Positions 1-9,152 of a DNA stretch of 64,000 bases are shown piece by piece; the first letter of the stretch is position 1; every line of letters starts with the position of its first letter. The translations under genes and the position numbers were made by a program. Origin of the DNA: Bacteroides sp. (GTDB lineage: Bacteria > Bacteroidota > Bacteroidia > Bacteroidales > Bacteroidaceae); NCBI GenBank assembly GCA_019416685.1, contig DXWV01000071.1, positions 1 through 64,000 of the forward strand, in the 5' to 3' direction. The notes under the pieces are model-generated. The model had not been told where the DNA came from and searched no databases. It was given only the letters and a program-made list of their open reading frames with translations.

Positions 1-556
1 AAAAATATGCATGTAAATCGCTTTGTACCATCTGTGTGCCCTGTGAAACTCTGTGGTGAAACAACGTAAACACCGCCTGGCGTACCTCCCCGCGCAGGAA
101 GTACCGTACTTCCCCGTGAGGAAAACACAAGGAATTAATGGTTTTAATATGCATTAATCTGTGTTTATCTGCATCTTGTTGATAATGGTATCACAAGATA
201 TTAAATTATCAGTTGAATCAATTTAAGACGGTTTCTGGTGTTTATGTTCTATTTGTGATACTATAAAGAAAACACTGAAAACAATCCACAGAAATTCTGA
301 AAATCAATAACTAATATTGTATAGAACTCTATAATGAAACGCTATTAACTATTATATTATATCCTCTTTAAACAAATTATAATTAGAGGTAAACTTGATA
401 TATAATCAATCTCTTTTTTGCTTAGAGCACATATTTATTTAAAAGAAAGATTCTTTTAGTTAAAACAAAATTAAACAGAAGTGTGTTATTACTGTAGAGT
501 TGAAATTCTTGATAATTAAAAGATGTAAATTATAGGCTTTATATCTGATTAGTTAT
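1..556. other. Intergenic region with one palindrome
   Basis: I see no convincing gene here. A near-perfect hairpin lies at 85-121: GGAAGTA and TACTTCC face each other across CCG at 97-113, and outer CCTC and GAGG arms (85-88, 118-121) extend it. The rest is A+T-rich and low in coding signal. The hairpin may belong to a dispersed Bacteroides intergenic repeat, but no second copy occurs in this window. Confidence 0.5.
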
Positions 557-564
557 TACTTTTG
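557..564 (+). promoter_or_regulatory. Candidate Bacteroides -7 promoter element
   Basis: TACTTTTG fits the Bacteroides primary sigma -7 consensus TAnnTTTG. It lies 46 bases before the GTG start at 611. No clear -33 TTTG box is seen at the usual distance. Confidence 0.5.
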
Positions 565-610
565 CGGTATATTTTAATTCATGATTTGAAACCTTTTTAT
601 AAAGTGTACG

Positions 611-1045
611 GTGAGAACGTCTGTTAAATATCTACTAATGTTTATTCTGCTGCTGCTATCGTTTAGCATGCAGAGTAATGCATTGAATATAGACGATTCT
701 TTTGCTACTACCTGTCAGGTTTCAGAATCTGCTAAGAATATTGTTTCCGCTTCTTTAGATAGTGAAGATGTTGCTTTTTATAATAGGCTACATGCATTAT
801 CAATCTCCGATGTAGAGTTGGGCTTTAAACCAATCTCCGAGTCACATACTTCCTCCCATAATCTGCGTATGCGTCGCAGCATGGAAATCTTCGATTCTTT
901 GAAAGATATTATGCATAAGCTGTGTCTAAGAGAGAATTTATTAGTACTTGACAAAAGTAAATCCTACCATTCTGATAAGGATCCTTATTACGCTCAATCT
1001 AGCTGCGAATACTATATCTTCGCGCTAAGACGTATCCTTATTTAG
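611..1045 (+). CDS. Small secreted protein of unknown function
   Basis: A 144-residue protein with an N-terminal hydrophobic signal segment (about residues 7-24, ending near SNA), so export is likely. The mature part has no motif I recognise. It starts with GTG at 611; an in-frame ATG at 638 would still leave a hydrophobic N-terminus, so the start is not certain. It lies directly upstream of the ExbB/ExbD/TonB genes on the same strand and has a -7 motif upstream. The function is unknown. Confidence 0.6.
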   Translation: MRTSVKYLLMFILLLLSFSMQSNALNIDDSFATTCQVSESAKNIVSASLDSEDVAFYNRLHALSISDVELGFKPISESHTSSHNLRMRRSMEIFDSLKDIMHKLCLRENLLVLDKSKSYHSDKDPYYAQSSCEYYIFALRRILI

Positions 1046-1190
1046 TTTCTTCTTATTTATTTCTGCATGTTTGCTATGCGGCTTAGAATGCTATTCTTTG
1101 TCGTAGGGCCTGGGTGTGTTGCGCCCAATTGTACCTCTGAATTTTAAATTCAATCAAATTAATAAATTCTTTAAAACAAAAAAACTGATT

Positions 1191-2000
1191 ATGGAAACTA
1201 CTCAAAAAAAATCCTCGTTTAAAGGTATTAAATCTGCCGGATGGGTTATTGTATGCTGTTTTATACTGGCTATCTGTATCTATGAATTCTTGCTCGGAAA
1301 CCCTGGAAACTTTGTGAACAACGATCCTAACAATCATCCATTGCCTGGAAATTTCCTGGGAACAATTTACAAAGGTGGTATTATCGTACCGGTTATTCAG
1401 ACTTTGTTGCTGACTGTTCTTGCTCTTAGTGTAGAACGTTATTTTGCACTTCGTTCAGCTTTCGGTAAAGGAACTCTCGTGAAATTTGTAGAAAATATTA
1501 AAGGGGCACTTTCTGCAGGTGATTTGCAAAAAGCACAGGAAATTTGTGACAAACAACGTGGTTCTGTTGCTAATGTAGTTACTGCTACTCTGAAAAAGTA
1601 TGATGAAATGGAAAAAGACAATACATTGTCTAAAGACCAGAAATTGCTGGCTATTCAGAAAGAACTGGAGGAAGCTACTGCTCTCGAATTGCCAATGATG
1701 GAACAAAATCTTCCGATTATCGGTACTATTACAACCTTAGGTACTTTGATGGGACTACTTGGTACAGTTATCGGTATGATCCGTTCATTTGCTGCTTTGG
1801 CTGCCGGTGGTAGTGCTGACTCCATGGCTTTGTCACAAGGTATTTCTGAGGCTTTGATCAATACAGCTTTTGGTATTCTTACTGGTGCACTGGCTGTTAT
1901 TTCTTACAACTACTACACCAATAAGATTGATAAATTGACTTATAGCCTTGATGAGGTCGGATTCTCTATTGTGCAGACATTTGCTGCAACTCATAAATAA
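1191..2000 (+). CDS. exbB: MotA/TolQ/ExbB proton channel family protein
   Basis: An inner-membrane proton channel subunit that, with ExbD, uses the proton gradient to drive TonB. It is about 269 residues from ATG 1191; the frame is open further upstream to a GTG at 1116, but that extension is not typical of the family. Visible features are a first membrane segment (WVIVCCFILAICIYEFLL), a second near PVIQTLLLTVLALSVERYF, and the family's most conserved C-terminal part with LPIIGTITTLGTLMGLLGTV followed by a further membrane helix. It begins a tight run with two ExbD genes and TonB. The family call is secure; the substrate receptors it energises cannot be told from sequence. Confidence 0.93.
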   Translation: METTQKKSSFKGIKSAGWVIVCCFILAICIYEFLLGNPGNFVNNDPNNHPLPGNFLGTIYKGGIIVPVIQTLLLTVLALSVERYFALRSAFGKGTLVKFVENIKGALSAGDLQKAQEICDKQRGSVANVVTATLKKYDEMEKDNTLSKDQKLLAIQKELEEATALELPMMEQNLPIIGTITTLGTLMGLLGTVIGMIRSFAALAAGGSADSMALSQGISEALINTAFGILTGALAVISYNYYTNKIDKLTYSLDEVGFSIVQTFAATHK

Positions 2001-2029
2001 GTGTGCGAACCCTTTAAAAAATAAAAATC

Positions 2030-2635
2030 ATGGGTAGAGCAAAAATTAAAAAGAAAAGTACGTTCATCGATATGACGGCGATGAGTGACGTTACTGTGTT
2101 GCTGCTTACCTTTTTTATGTTGACTTCTACATTCGTAAAAAAGGAACCGGTACAAGTAACAACTCCAGCCTCAGTTTCTGAAATTAAAATTCCGGAAAGC
2201 AATATCCTTTCGATATTGGTCGATCCGGACGGAAAGATATTTATGAGTCTGGACAAACAATCGGATATGCGAGAAGTCTTGGAAAACATGGGGAAGGAAT
2301 ATGGAGTAACATTTACGCCCGAGCAGGAAAAGAAGTTTGCTATCTCTTCTACATTTGGCGTACCAATGAAAAACATGAAGACTTTCCTGGATTTGCCAAC
2401 GGATAAGCAAGATGCTGTATTGAAGAATGAAGGTATTCCTTGTGATAGTATCGACAATCAGTTTAAGGCATGGGTACGAAATGCACGTGCCGTGAATTCT
2501 GATTTGCGTATTGCTATTAAGGCTGACCAGAATACTCCATATGCTGTGATTAAGAATGTTATGAACTCGCTTCAGGATCTCAGAGAAAACAGATATAATC
2601 TGATAACTTCTCTGAAAACTACTTCTGAAAACTAA
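2030..2635 (+). CDS. exbD: ExbD/TolR-type biopolymer transport protein (first copy)
   Basis: A 201-residue partner of ExbB. It has the ExbD layout: a short basic cytoplasmic N-terminus, one membrane helix with the conserved Asp region (IDMTAMSDVTVLLLTFFML), then a periplasmic domain ending in the usual conserved stretch (DLRIAIKADQNTPYAVIKNV). The Asp in the helix is the expected proton-carrying residue of the family. It lies 29 bases after exbB and 14 bases before a second exbD. Paired, unequal ExbD proteins are common in Bacteroidota. Confidence 0.92.
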   Translation: MGRAKIKKKSTFIDMTAMSDVTVLLLTFFMLTSTFVKKEPVQVTTPASVSEIKIPESNILSILVDPDGKIFMSLDKQSDMREVLENMGKEYGVTFTPEQEKKFAISSTFGVPMKNMKTFLDLPTDKQDAVLKNEGIPCDSIDNQFKAWVRNARAVNSDLRIAIKADQNTPYAVIKNVMNSLQDLRENRYNLITSLKTTSEN

Positions 2636-2649
2636 AAACGAATAAAACT

Positions 2650-3300
2650 ATGAGTGCTGAAGTACAAGAAAGCGGTAAAAAGAAAAAAGGCAGTAAACAG
2701 AAAAAGATGACCGTACGCGTAGATTTTACGCCGATGGTAGATATGAACATGCTGCTGATTACGTTCTTTATGCTTTGTACCTCTCTGAGCAAACCTCAGA
2801 CGATGGAGATAAGCATGCCGAGTAATGATAAAAATATCACAGAAGAACAACAGAGTAAAGTGAAGGCTTCACAGGCTATTACATTGTTGCTGGGAAGTGA
2901 TAATAAATTATACTATTATGAAGGTGAACCTAACTATAAGGACTATACATCGTTGAAAGAGACGAGTTATAAGCCGGATGGACTGAGGGCTATACTTCTG
3001 AAAAAGAATGCGGCTGCTGTACGTAAAGTGAATGAACTGAAACAACAGAAGCTTGAACTAAAGATATCAGAGGACGAATTTACAAAGCAACTTTCTGAGA
3101 TAAAAGGCGGAAAGGATACTCCGACAGTGATTATTAAAGCTACGGATGATGCTTCGTATATGAATCTGATTGATGCTCTCGATGAAATGCAAATTTGCAA
3201 TATTGGTAAGTATGTGATAACGAACATTGCCGAAGCGGACGAATTCCTGATTAAGAATTACGACTCTAAAGGTGAGCTTTCACAAAATATTGCCGAATAA
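2650..3300 (+). CDS. exbD: ExbD/TolR-type biopolymer transport protein (second copy)
   Basis: A 216-residue second ExbD protein. After a very lysine-rich start (residues 10-20) comes the single membrane helix with the family Asp (VDFTPMVDMNMLLITFFML). A long periplasmic part follows, with the conserved C-terminal stretch TPTVIIKATDDASYMNLIDA. It differs enough from the first ExbD that the two probably form a mixed complex with ExbB rather than being redundant. It is co-transcribed with its neighbours, judging from short gaps. Confidence 0.92.
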   Translation: MSAEVQESGKKKKGSKQKKMTVRVDFTPMVDMNMLLITFFMLCTSLSKPQTMEISMPSNDKNITEEQQSKVKASQAITLLLGSDNKLYYYEGEPNYKDYTSLKETSYKPDGLRAILLKKNAAAVRKVNELKQQKLELKISEDEFTKQLSEIKGGKDTPTVIIKATDDASYMNLIDALDEMQICNIGKYVITNIAEADEFLIKNYDSKGELSQNIAE

Positions 3301-3329
3301 TTAAGTAACACCTAAAAAGAAAAAGAACA

Positions 3330-4145
3330 ATGGCAAAAATAGATTTGACCTCTTCAGCATGGTGTGATCTGATATTCAATGGCAAGAATAAGGCATATGG
3401 TGCCTATAAGATGCGTGAAGATTCACCCAAAAGACATAATATAGCGATGCTGTTTGTAGTAGTCGTTGCATTGATCGGATTTAGTATCCCGGCACTTATC
3501 AAGCTTGCTACGCCTAAACAAAAAGAGGTAATGACTGAAGTTACTACCCTGTCGCAACTGGAAGAACCGGAAGTGAAACAGGAAGAAATGAAAAGAGTGG
3601 AGCCGGTAGCTCCTCCGCCTCCTGCCTTAAAGAGCTCTATCAAATTTACGGCACCTGTCATCAAGAAAGATGAAGAGGTACACGAAGATGATGAAATCAA
3701 GAGCCAGCAGGAATTGACGGAAACGAAAGTAGCTATCTCCATTGCCGATGTAAAGGGTAACGATGAAGCAAATGGTAAAGATATTGCTGACTTGAAGCAG
3801 GTGGTAACACAAGCTGAGCCAGAACCCGAAAAAATCTTTGATATGGTAGAACAGATGCCTACATTCCCCGGAGGAAATGCAGAGCTGATGTCTTTCCTTG
3901 CAAAGAATATTAAATATCCTACCATTGCACAGGAGAATGGAACACAGGGACGTGTAATAGTACAGTTTGTTGTGGAGAAAGATGGTTCTATTGCAGATGC
4001 ACGCGTGGCACGTGGAGTAGACCCTTATCTGGACAAAGAGGCACTCCGTGTGATAAAATCCATGCCTCATTGGATTCCCGGAAAGCAGAATGGTAAGCCG
4101 GTGAGGGTGAAATATACTGTTCCGGTTATGTTTAAATTACAATAA
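3330..4145 (+). CDS. tonB: Energy transducer TonB
   Basis: A 271-residue TonB. The N-terminal 35 residues (NGKNKAYGAYKMR) are typical of Bacteroidota TonB proteins. A single membrane helix follows (MLFVVVVALIGFSIPALI, about residues 40-57), then a Pro/Glu/Lys-rich periplasmic spacer (residues 75-165, with VAPPPPALK), and the C-terminal TonB fold (MPTFPGGNAELMSFLAKNIK, then VRVKYTVPVMFKL at the end). It transmits energy from ExbB/ExbD to outer-membrane receptors such as the SusC protein further right. The next gene starts within a few bases of its stop. Confidence 0.95.
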   Translation: MAKIDLTSSAWCDLIFNGKNKAYGAYKMREDSPKRHNIAMLFVVVVALIGFSIPALIKLATPKQKEVMTEVTTLSQLEEPEVKQEEMKRVEPVAPPPPALKSSIKFTAPVIKKDEEVHEDDEIKSQQELTETKVAISIADVKGNDEANGKDIADLKQVVTQAEPEPEKIFDMVEQMPTFPGGNAELMSFLAKNIKYPTIAQENGTQGRVIVQFVVEKDGSIADARVARGVDPYLDKEALRVIKSMPHWIPGKQNGKPVRVKYTVPVMFKLQ

Positions 4146-4149
4146 TGTG

Positions 4150-5097
4150 ATGATGAAGAGACAATTCTGGTTAATTAGTTTTTGTGTTTTGGTTGCATTG
4201 ACTTCATGTAACCGTAAACCTAAAGACGGATTTACAGATACATATACGTCAGGTGTTATCTCTATTGCTGCGGATGAAAGTTTTCAGCCTATTGTGCAGG
4301 AAGAGATAGATGTGTTTGAGGGAATATATCCTTTGGCCGGAATTGTCCCTCGTTATACTACTGAGGTTGATGCTGTCAATCTTCTTCTGAAAGACAGTGT
4401 GCGTCTGGCGATAACCACCCGTACATTGACCAAAGAAGAGATGAACTCATTTCATAGCCGTAAGTTTTTCCCTCGGGAGATTAAACTGGCTACGGATGGA
4501 CTGGCTCTGATTGTAAATCGTCAAAATCGGGATTCACTGATTAGTGTACGGGATATTCGTCGGATACTAACCGGTGAGGTAACAAGTTGGAAGGATATTT
4601 ATCCGGATTCACGTTTGAAGGATATCAGTGTGGTATTTGATAATCCTAATTCAAGTACAGTGCGTTTCGCGACTGATTCTATTTGTGGTGGAAAATCGCT
4701 TTCTACGACGAATGTAAAAGCTTTGCGAACCAATCAGCAAGTTATCAATTATGTGGCTCAGACACCGGATGCTATTGGAGTAATTGGTGTGAACTGGTTA
4801 GGTAACCGAAGCGATACAACTAATCTTTCTTTCCGTGATGAAGTTAGGGTGATGTCTGTCAGTGCTGAGGATATAGCTACACCGGAAAATAGTTACAAGC
4901 CTTATCAGGCCTATTTATATTATGGAGACTATCCATTGGCACGACCGATTTATATTTTATTGAACGATCCTCGTAGTACTTTGCCCTGGGGATTTGCTTC
5001 ATTTTTGACTTCCGACAGAGGGCAGCGGATTATATTAAAGTCCGGATTAGTTCCGGCCACTCAACCAGTACGTATAGTGAGTGTAAAAGACGAATAA
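4150..5097 (+). CDS. PstS-like substrate-binding lipoprotein
   Basis: A roughly 315-residue protein with a lipoprotein signal (VLVALTSC, lipid-accepting Cys near residue 21) and a PstS/PBP-like fold. Family marks include GVISIAADESFQPIVQ at the start, RLAITTRTLT in the first lobe, DGLALIVN in the middle and an RPIYILLND stretch near the end. In phosphate ABC systems such proteins bind phosphate, but no transporter genes lie here. Its place between tonB and a TPR gene suggests an accessory role in the envelope energising cluster. ATG 4150 or 4153 is preferred over GTG 4147. Confidence 0.82.
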   Translation: MMKRQFWLISFCVLVALTSCNRKPKDGFTDTYTSGVISIAADESFQPIVQEEIDVFEGIYPLAGIVPRYTTEVDAVNLLLKDSVRLAITTRTLTKEEMNSFHSRKFFPREIKLATDGLALIVNRQNRDSLISVRDIRRILTGEVTSWKDIYPDSRLKDISVVFDNPNSSTVRFATDSICGGKSLSTTNVKALRTNQQVINYVAQTPDAIGVIGVNWLGNRSDTTNLSFRDEVRVMSVSAEDIATPENSYKPYQAYLYYGDYPLARPIYILLNDPRSTLPWGFASFLTSDRGQRIILKSGLVPATQPVRIVSVKDE

Positions 5098-5115
5098 TAA
5101 CTAAAATTGATTACA

Positions 5116-6549
5116 ATGAAACGATTTCAATTATTTTTAGCAGGGGCATTTATAGCAACCGGTTCTCTTTTTGCACAATCGGGAGATGCCGAATGGCAAG
5201 CTGGATTTGCCAAAATGAAAACTCTTATTCAGACCGATCTGAACCAGGCTTCGGAACAGGCTGATCAATTATTGAAAGGAAAAAATAAAAAGAATCCGGA
5301 ATTAGTGATAGCTGTGGCGCATGCATTTCTGGATGCTGGAAAACTGTCTGAAGCAGAAGAATATCTGACTTTGGCAAAGAAAATAGATAGAAAATCTGCT
5401 GATGTTTCTATTCTGGAGGGAGACATTGCTTTTGCCCGGAAAGATGCAGGTACTGCCTGTCAGATGTATGAACAAGCTATTTATTTTAATCCGAAGAGTG
5501 AACAGGCCTATTTAAAACTGGCCGATATATACAAAGGAGCTAATCCACAACAGGCTATTGAGAAACTGGAACAGCTGAAAGCGGTTGATCCTTCAAGTGT
5601 ACAGGCTGACAAAAAACTGGCTGAGGTATACTATATGAACAATCGCTTCGATAAGGCTGCTGAAGCATATGCCCGTTTTATAGATACTCCTGAAGCTACG
5701 GAGAATGATTTAGTGAAATATGCATTTGCTCTTTTCCTGAATCATAAATTTGATAAATCTTTGGAGATAGCCAATAAGGGGTTGCAACGAAATGCCCGTC
5801 ATGCTGCTTTCAATCGCTTGGCGATGTATAACTATACGGATATGAAACGTTATGACGAAGCTAAGAAAGCAGCCGATGCCTTCTTCGGTGCTTCTGATAA
5901 TGCTGATTATTCTTATTTGGACTATATGTATTACGGACATCTGCTCAATGCTATAAAAATGTATGATGAAGCTGTCATACAATATCAGAAAGCTATTGAA
6001 CTGGATGCAACGAAAACTGATTTATGGCGTGAGATTTCTAACGCTTATGAGCAGAAGAACGATTATACGAAGGCTATTGATGCCTACCAGAAGTACTATA
6101 AGTCATTGTCTGCTGATAAACAGACCTCTGACTTGCAGTTCCAGATAGGAAAACTTTATTACGGAAAAGGTACACAAGGTGATACCCTGACCGTTAGTCT
6201 TGATGAACGTAAGGCTGCTCTTGCTTCAGCTGATTCTGTTTTTGCAGTGATAGCTCAGGCTGCTCCGGATAGTTATTTGGGTAACTTCTGGCGTGCACGT
6301 GCTAATTCTGCGTTAGACCCGGAAACAACGCAAGGTCTGGCTAAACCTTATTATGAAGAGGTGGCTACATTGCTGGAAAGCAAAAATGACCCGCATTACA
6401 ATTCCGCGCTTATCGAGTGTTACAGTTATCTGGGATATTATTATCTGGTGGCTAATAAGCTGCCTGAATCCAAAGATTACTGGAACAAAATTCTGGCTAT
6501 AGACCCCGCTAATGCTACTGCAAAAAGGGCATTGGATGGCATCAAATAG
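5116..6549 (+). CDS. Secreted tetratricopeptide-repeat protein
   Basis: About 477 residues from ATG 5116, with a cleavable signal peptide (FLAGAFIATGSLFAQ) and then helical TPR units almost to the end. Clear examples are the segments around EQAIYFNPKSEQAYLKLADI and AIELDATKTDLWREISNAYE. It is probably periplasmic and binds protein partners. It closes the ExbB-ExbD-TonB-PstS-like run with a 10-20-base gap and is followed by a terminator. A scaffold role for the TonB machinery is inferred from location only. Confidence 0.85.
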   Translation: MKRFQLFLAGAFIATGSLFAQSGDAEWQAGFAKMKTLIQTDLNQASEQADQLLKGKNKKNPELVIAVAHAFLDAGKLSEAEEYLTLAKKIDRKSADVSILEGDIAFARKDAGTACQMYEQAIYFNPKSEQAYLKLADIYKGANPQQAIEKLEQLKAVDPSSVQADKKLAEVYYMNNRFDKAAEAYARFIDTPEATENDLVKYAFALFLNHKFDKSLEIANKGLQRNARHAAFNRLAMYNYTDMKRYDEAKKAADAFFGASDNADYSYLDYMYYGHLLNAIKMYDEAVIQYQKAIELDATKTDLWREISNAYEQKNDYTKAIDAYQKYYKSLSADKQTSDLQFQIGKLYYGKGTQGDTLTVSLDERKAALASADSVFAVIAQAAPDSYLGNFWRARANSALDPETTQGLAKPYYEEVATLLESKNDPHYNSALIECYSYLGYYYLVANKLPESKDYWNKILAIDPANATAKRALDGIK

Positions 6550-6576
6550 TAATAATTTTAGTTGTTTGTCGTGTGG

Positions 6577-6612
6577 GAGGAGTGGAGAGTGATCTTAGCT
6601 CCTCTCTTTTTT
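6577..6612 (+). terminator. Rho-independent terminator after the TonB cluster
   Basis: GAGGAG (6577-6582) can pair with CTCCTC (6599-6604), and a run of T follows (about 6606-6611). It sits 28 bases after the TPR gene stop, closing the cluster. Confidence 0.6.
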
Positions 6613-6837
6613 GTTTTTAACTTTAATGAACTTATGACCGGGTATATCTTATCATAAATGTATATATAAATTTTAGCTTAACCGCCCATGCTGAAAAGAT
6701 AATTAATTGTCATACAAGAAAGTAGCGAGGATTTGTTTGGTCGGTATTCTACTATGAAATTCTGGTAAAAAGACACAAAAGAATTATGGATAAATAAAAA
6801 CACTTCTAAAGTTGCTTGATTTTCCATTTAGTTTTTA

Positions 6838-6845
6838 TAGTTTTG
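6838..6845 (+). promoter_or_regulatory. Candidate -7 promoter element for the sigma factor gene
   Basis: TAGTTTTG matches TAnnTTTG and lies 45 bases before the ATG at 6890. The rest of the 340-base gap (6550-6889) holds the terminator described separately and no gene that I can see. Confidence 0.5.
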
Positions 6846-6889
6846 TGTGATTGAACTTTGGAAACATTATATTTGAACTGTAATATAAT

Positions 6890-7486
6890 ATGCAAATAAC
6901 TGATGAGAGTAGTGCGGTAAAGTGGCAAGAATTCTTGCAAGGAGATGAGGATGCGTACTCATGGCTTTATAAAACGTATATACAATTATTATATAGTTAT
7001 GGCCTGCATTTTACAATGGATGGTGAACTTATCAAAGATTGTATCCAAGAGGTTTTTACAAAAATATATAAGAACAGAAAAACACTTATACTGCCGGACA
7101 ATGTGAGGCTTTATTTACTCATCGCATTAAAAAACTGTTTATTGAATGCGTTAAATAAACAATACAGATATACTGATCTGGAATCTATTCCTTTTATTCT
7201 GAGTGAAACAGTGGAAGATGAATTTTTATCTACTGAAGCCAGCAAATTACAAAAAGAAGAAGTAGAAAATATTCTTTCTATTTTAACTCCGAGACAGAGA
7301 GAAATTATGTATTATCGTTTTGTTGAGGAGATGGATTTTGATCAGATTTGCAAGATCATGGATTTAAATTATAATTCTGCGCACAATCTGATTCAACGTG
7401 CATTGAAAAAGGTAAGAGATAATTATGATTCTATATTATTCTATCTATTCATTTTAAATTATTTCTCCAAGAATCCAGGGCTTTAA
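6890..7486 (+). CDS. ECF RNA polymerase sigma factor
   Basis: A 198-residue sigma-70 family protein of the extracytoplasmic function group. Region 2 is seen in DAYSWLYKTY and the conserved DCIQEVFTKIYKNR (about residues 45-60). Region 4 is seen in LTPRQREIMYYRFVEEMDF, followed by the helix-turn-helix to NLIQRALKKVR (residues 130-180). In Bacteroidota such sigma factors pair with a FecR anti-sigma protein and switch on a linked SusC/SusD locus when its receptor meets the glycan. The FecR gene follows here, but 335 bases away with a palindromic repeat in between, which is wider than usual. Confidence 0.93.
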   Translation: MQITDESSAVKWQEFLQGDEDAYSWLYKTYIQLLYSYGLHFTMDGELIKDCIQEVFTKIYKNRKTLILPDNVRLYLLIALKNCLLNALNKQYRYTDLESIPFILSETVEDEFLSTEASKLQKEEVENILSILTPRQREIMYYRFVEEMDFDQICKIMDLNYNSAHNLIQRALKKVRDNYDSILFYLFILNYFSKNPGL

Positions 7487-7577
7487 TTTATTTCTTTTTT
7501 GATTTGTACAGGTTGACTAAATAAGAGGTATATAGTGTTATTCCTTGCTTATTGGTCTCTACTTCTTTATTAAAAAC

Positions 7578-7689
7578 AATCTATTTACGATTAGACGATT
7601 TACGATTGGGATTACTCTGTCTCTAACAGCACTGAAACAGGCTTTTAAAGAGTAACTTCAATCGTACATCGTCTAATCGTAAATAGATT
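7578..7689. repeat. Dispersed palindromic repeat, copy 1
   Basis: A 112-base inverted repeat with 31-base arms (7578-7608 and 7659-7689) that match at 30 of 31 positions, around a core of about 50 bases. A second, 129-base copy with nearly the same core lies at 25462-25590. Both are intergenic and carry no reading frame of note. The form fits a non-autonomous, REP- or MITE-like element. The transcript would fold into a long hairpin between the sigma and anti-sigma genes. The rest of the 7487-7821 gap shows nothing I can identify. Confidence 0.85.
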
Positions 7690-7821
7690 CATCCCTTCCC
7701 TCTTTTTTTATGTCATTGTGAAGCTGTTTTTTTAAGTGCGAACATTTTATTTCATATTTTTTTTCTAAAAAGTGAGTAATTAATGAGTTTACGTTTGTCT
7801 CTATAGTATAAATAAGTCAAA

Positions 7822-9012
7822 ATGGATAAAAATTACAATACATATAAGGCTGACCAACTTTTGGATGATGACTACTTTTTAATGTCAGAACAACATCCTA
7901 CGCCAGAAACCAGGAAATTTTGGAAGGCGCAACAAAAACGTTTCCCGGAATTGACTCATGAGATAGAATTGGCACGAAAAGTAATGAGTGCTTTCAAAAA
8001 AGAAACTATTGAAGTTCTTTCGGAAGAGGATGTAGATATACTTTGGAACCGCATACAGAAAGTAAACAGACAGCAGGATAAGAGAAAGACGTTCTCTATG
8101 ATTGCCAGATGGTCTGTAGCAGCTTGTTTTGCTATTGTAATAGCAGGAGGGTGGCTGGTGGTTAAGCATCATACAGAATCGGATAAATTTATGTCTGTTG
8201 TTGCTGCTTTGCCAAAACCGGATAAGACAGCTACTGATGTGCAGTTGATATTGTCGGAAGATAAAGAGATTGTCATTGATACGAAAAAATCTCATATTGT
8301 GTATGATAAAGATGGACAGATACGTGTCGAGACAGAAAAAACGACAGAGGTAATGGAGGATAATGATGATGTGAGTTATAATCAGCTGGTAGTTCCACTT
8401 GGTAAAAGCTCATCTATTACTTTCACTGATGGAACTAAAATTTGGGTCAATGCCGGAACAAGAGTTGTGTATCCTGCTGCTTTTGCACAGCGACAGCGTG
8501 AGATTTATGTAGAGGGAGAAGCTTATTTGGAAGTTGCACCGGATAAAACAAGACCTTTTATAGTGAAAACGGATGGTATGCAAGTAAGGGTTTTAGGAAC
8601 TAAATTTAATGTAAATGCTTATACCGATGACGTTGTAAAAGAAGTGGCGCTTGTGAGTGGTAAGGTAGAAGTTCTGACTGATAAAAAAGAGGGAGTATTG
8701 CTTAAACCGAATCAATTGCTTTCTTACAATAATGATCAGATAAAGGTGAAAAATGTTGATGCTACACAGTATACGTTGTGGAAAGATGGACTCTATCAGT
8801 ATTATCATGAATATCTTAATAAGGTTTTCAAGAGTTTATCCAGATACTATGGTAGAGAGATAATATGCGGAGAGGGAGTGGCCACTCTTACTTGCTCCGG
8901 AAAACTGGATCTGAAAAATGAGCTTTCTGACGTGCTTGATGTTTTAAAAAGGGCAGCACCGATTGAAGTGTACGAAACAGATGAGAAAATATATATTAAT
9001 GTTAAACCCTAA
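7822..9012 (+). CDS. FecR-family anti-sigma factor
   Basis: A 396-residue inner-membrane regulator. It has a cytoplasmic sigma-binding N-terminus (about 1-95), one membrane helix (WSVAACFAIVIAGGWLVV, about 96-113) and a periplasmic FecR domain (conserved VPLGKSSSITFTDGTKIWVN, then YVEGEAYLEVAPD and VLGTKFNVNAY). A C-terminal domain of the DUF4974 type follows, seen around SGKLDLKNELSDVLDVL. In the known mechanism it holds the ECF sigma factor until the TonB-dependent receptor's signalling domain contacts it. The SusC gene downstream carries such a domain, so the three genes form a complete trans-envelope switch. Confidence 0.93.
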   Translation: MDKNYNTYKADQLLDDDYFLMSEQHPTPETRKFWKAQQKRFPELTHEIELARKVMSAFKKETIEVLSEEDVDILWNRIQKVNRQQDKRKTFSMIARWSVAACFAIVIAGGWLVVKHHTESDKFMSVVAALPKPDKTATDVQLILSEDKEIVIDTKKSHIVYDKDGQIRVETEKTTEVMEDNDDVSYNQLVVPLGKSSSITFTDGTKIWVNAGTRVVYPAAFAQRQREIYVEGEAYLEVAPDKTRPFIVKTDGMQVRVLGTKFNVNAYTDDVVKEVALVSGKVEVLTDKKEGVLLKPNQLLSYNNDQIKVKNVDATQYTLWKDGLYQYYHEYLNKVFKSLSRYYGREIICGEGVATLTCSGKLDLKNELSDVLDVLKRAAPIEVYETDEKIYINVKP

Positions 9013-9064
9013 AAAACAAATGGATAGAATGAAAGACGACTCGTAAAACATGATCACAAAAAAA

Positions 9065-9102
9065 AGCCAGATAATATGGCGAATTATCCGGCCCTGTTTT
9101 TT
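9065..9102 (+). terminator. Terminator or attenuator between fecR and susC
   Basis: GCCAGATAAT (9065-9074) pairs with ATTATCCGGC (9082-9091) apart from one internal mismatch, and a T-run follows at 9095-9101. It separates regulator transcription from the susC transcript, which would start in the remaining 50 bases before 9153. Confidence 0.7.
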
Positions 9103-9152
9103 TATTAAATTTACACACACACAAATGTGTTAACTTAAAATCATTCAAATGT

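Noticed and set aside
1116..1190. Longer start for ExbB at GTG 1116
   Set aside because: The added 25 residues are basic and not typical of ExbB; ATG 1191 follows a purine-rich, A-rich leader as usual for this phylum.
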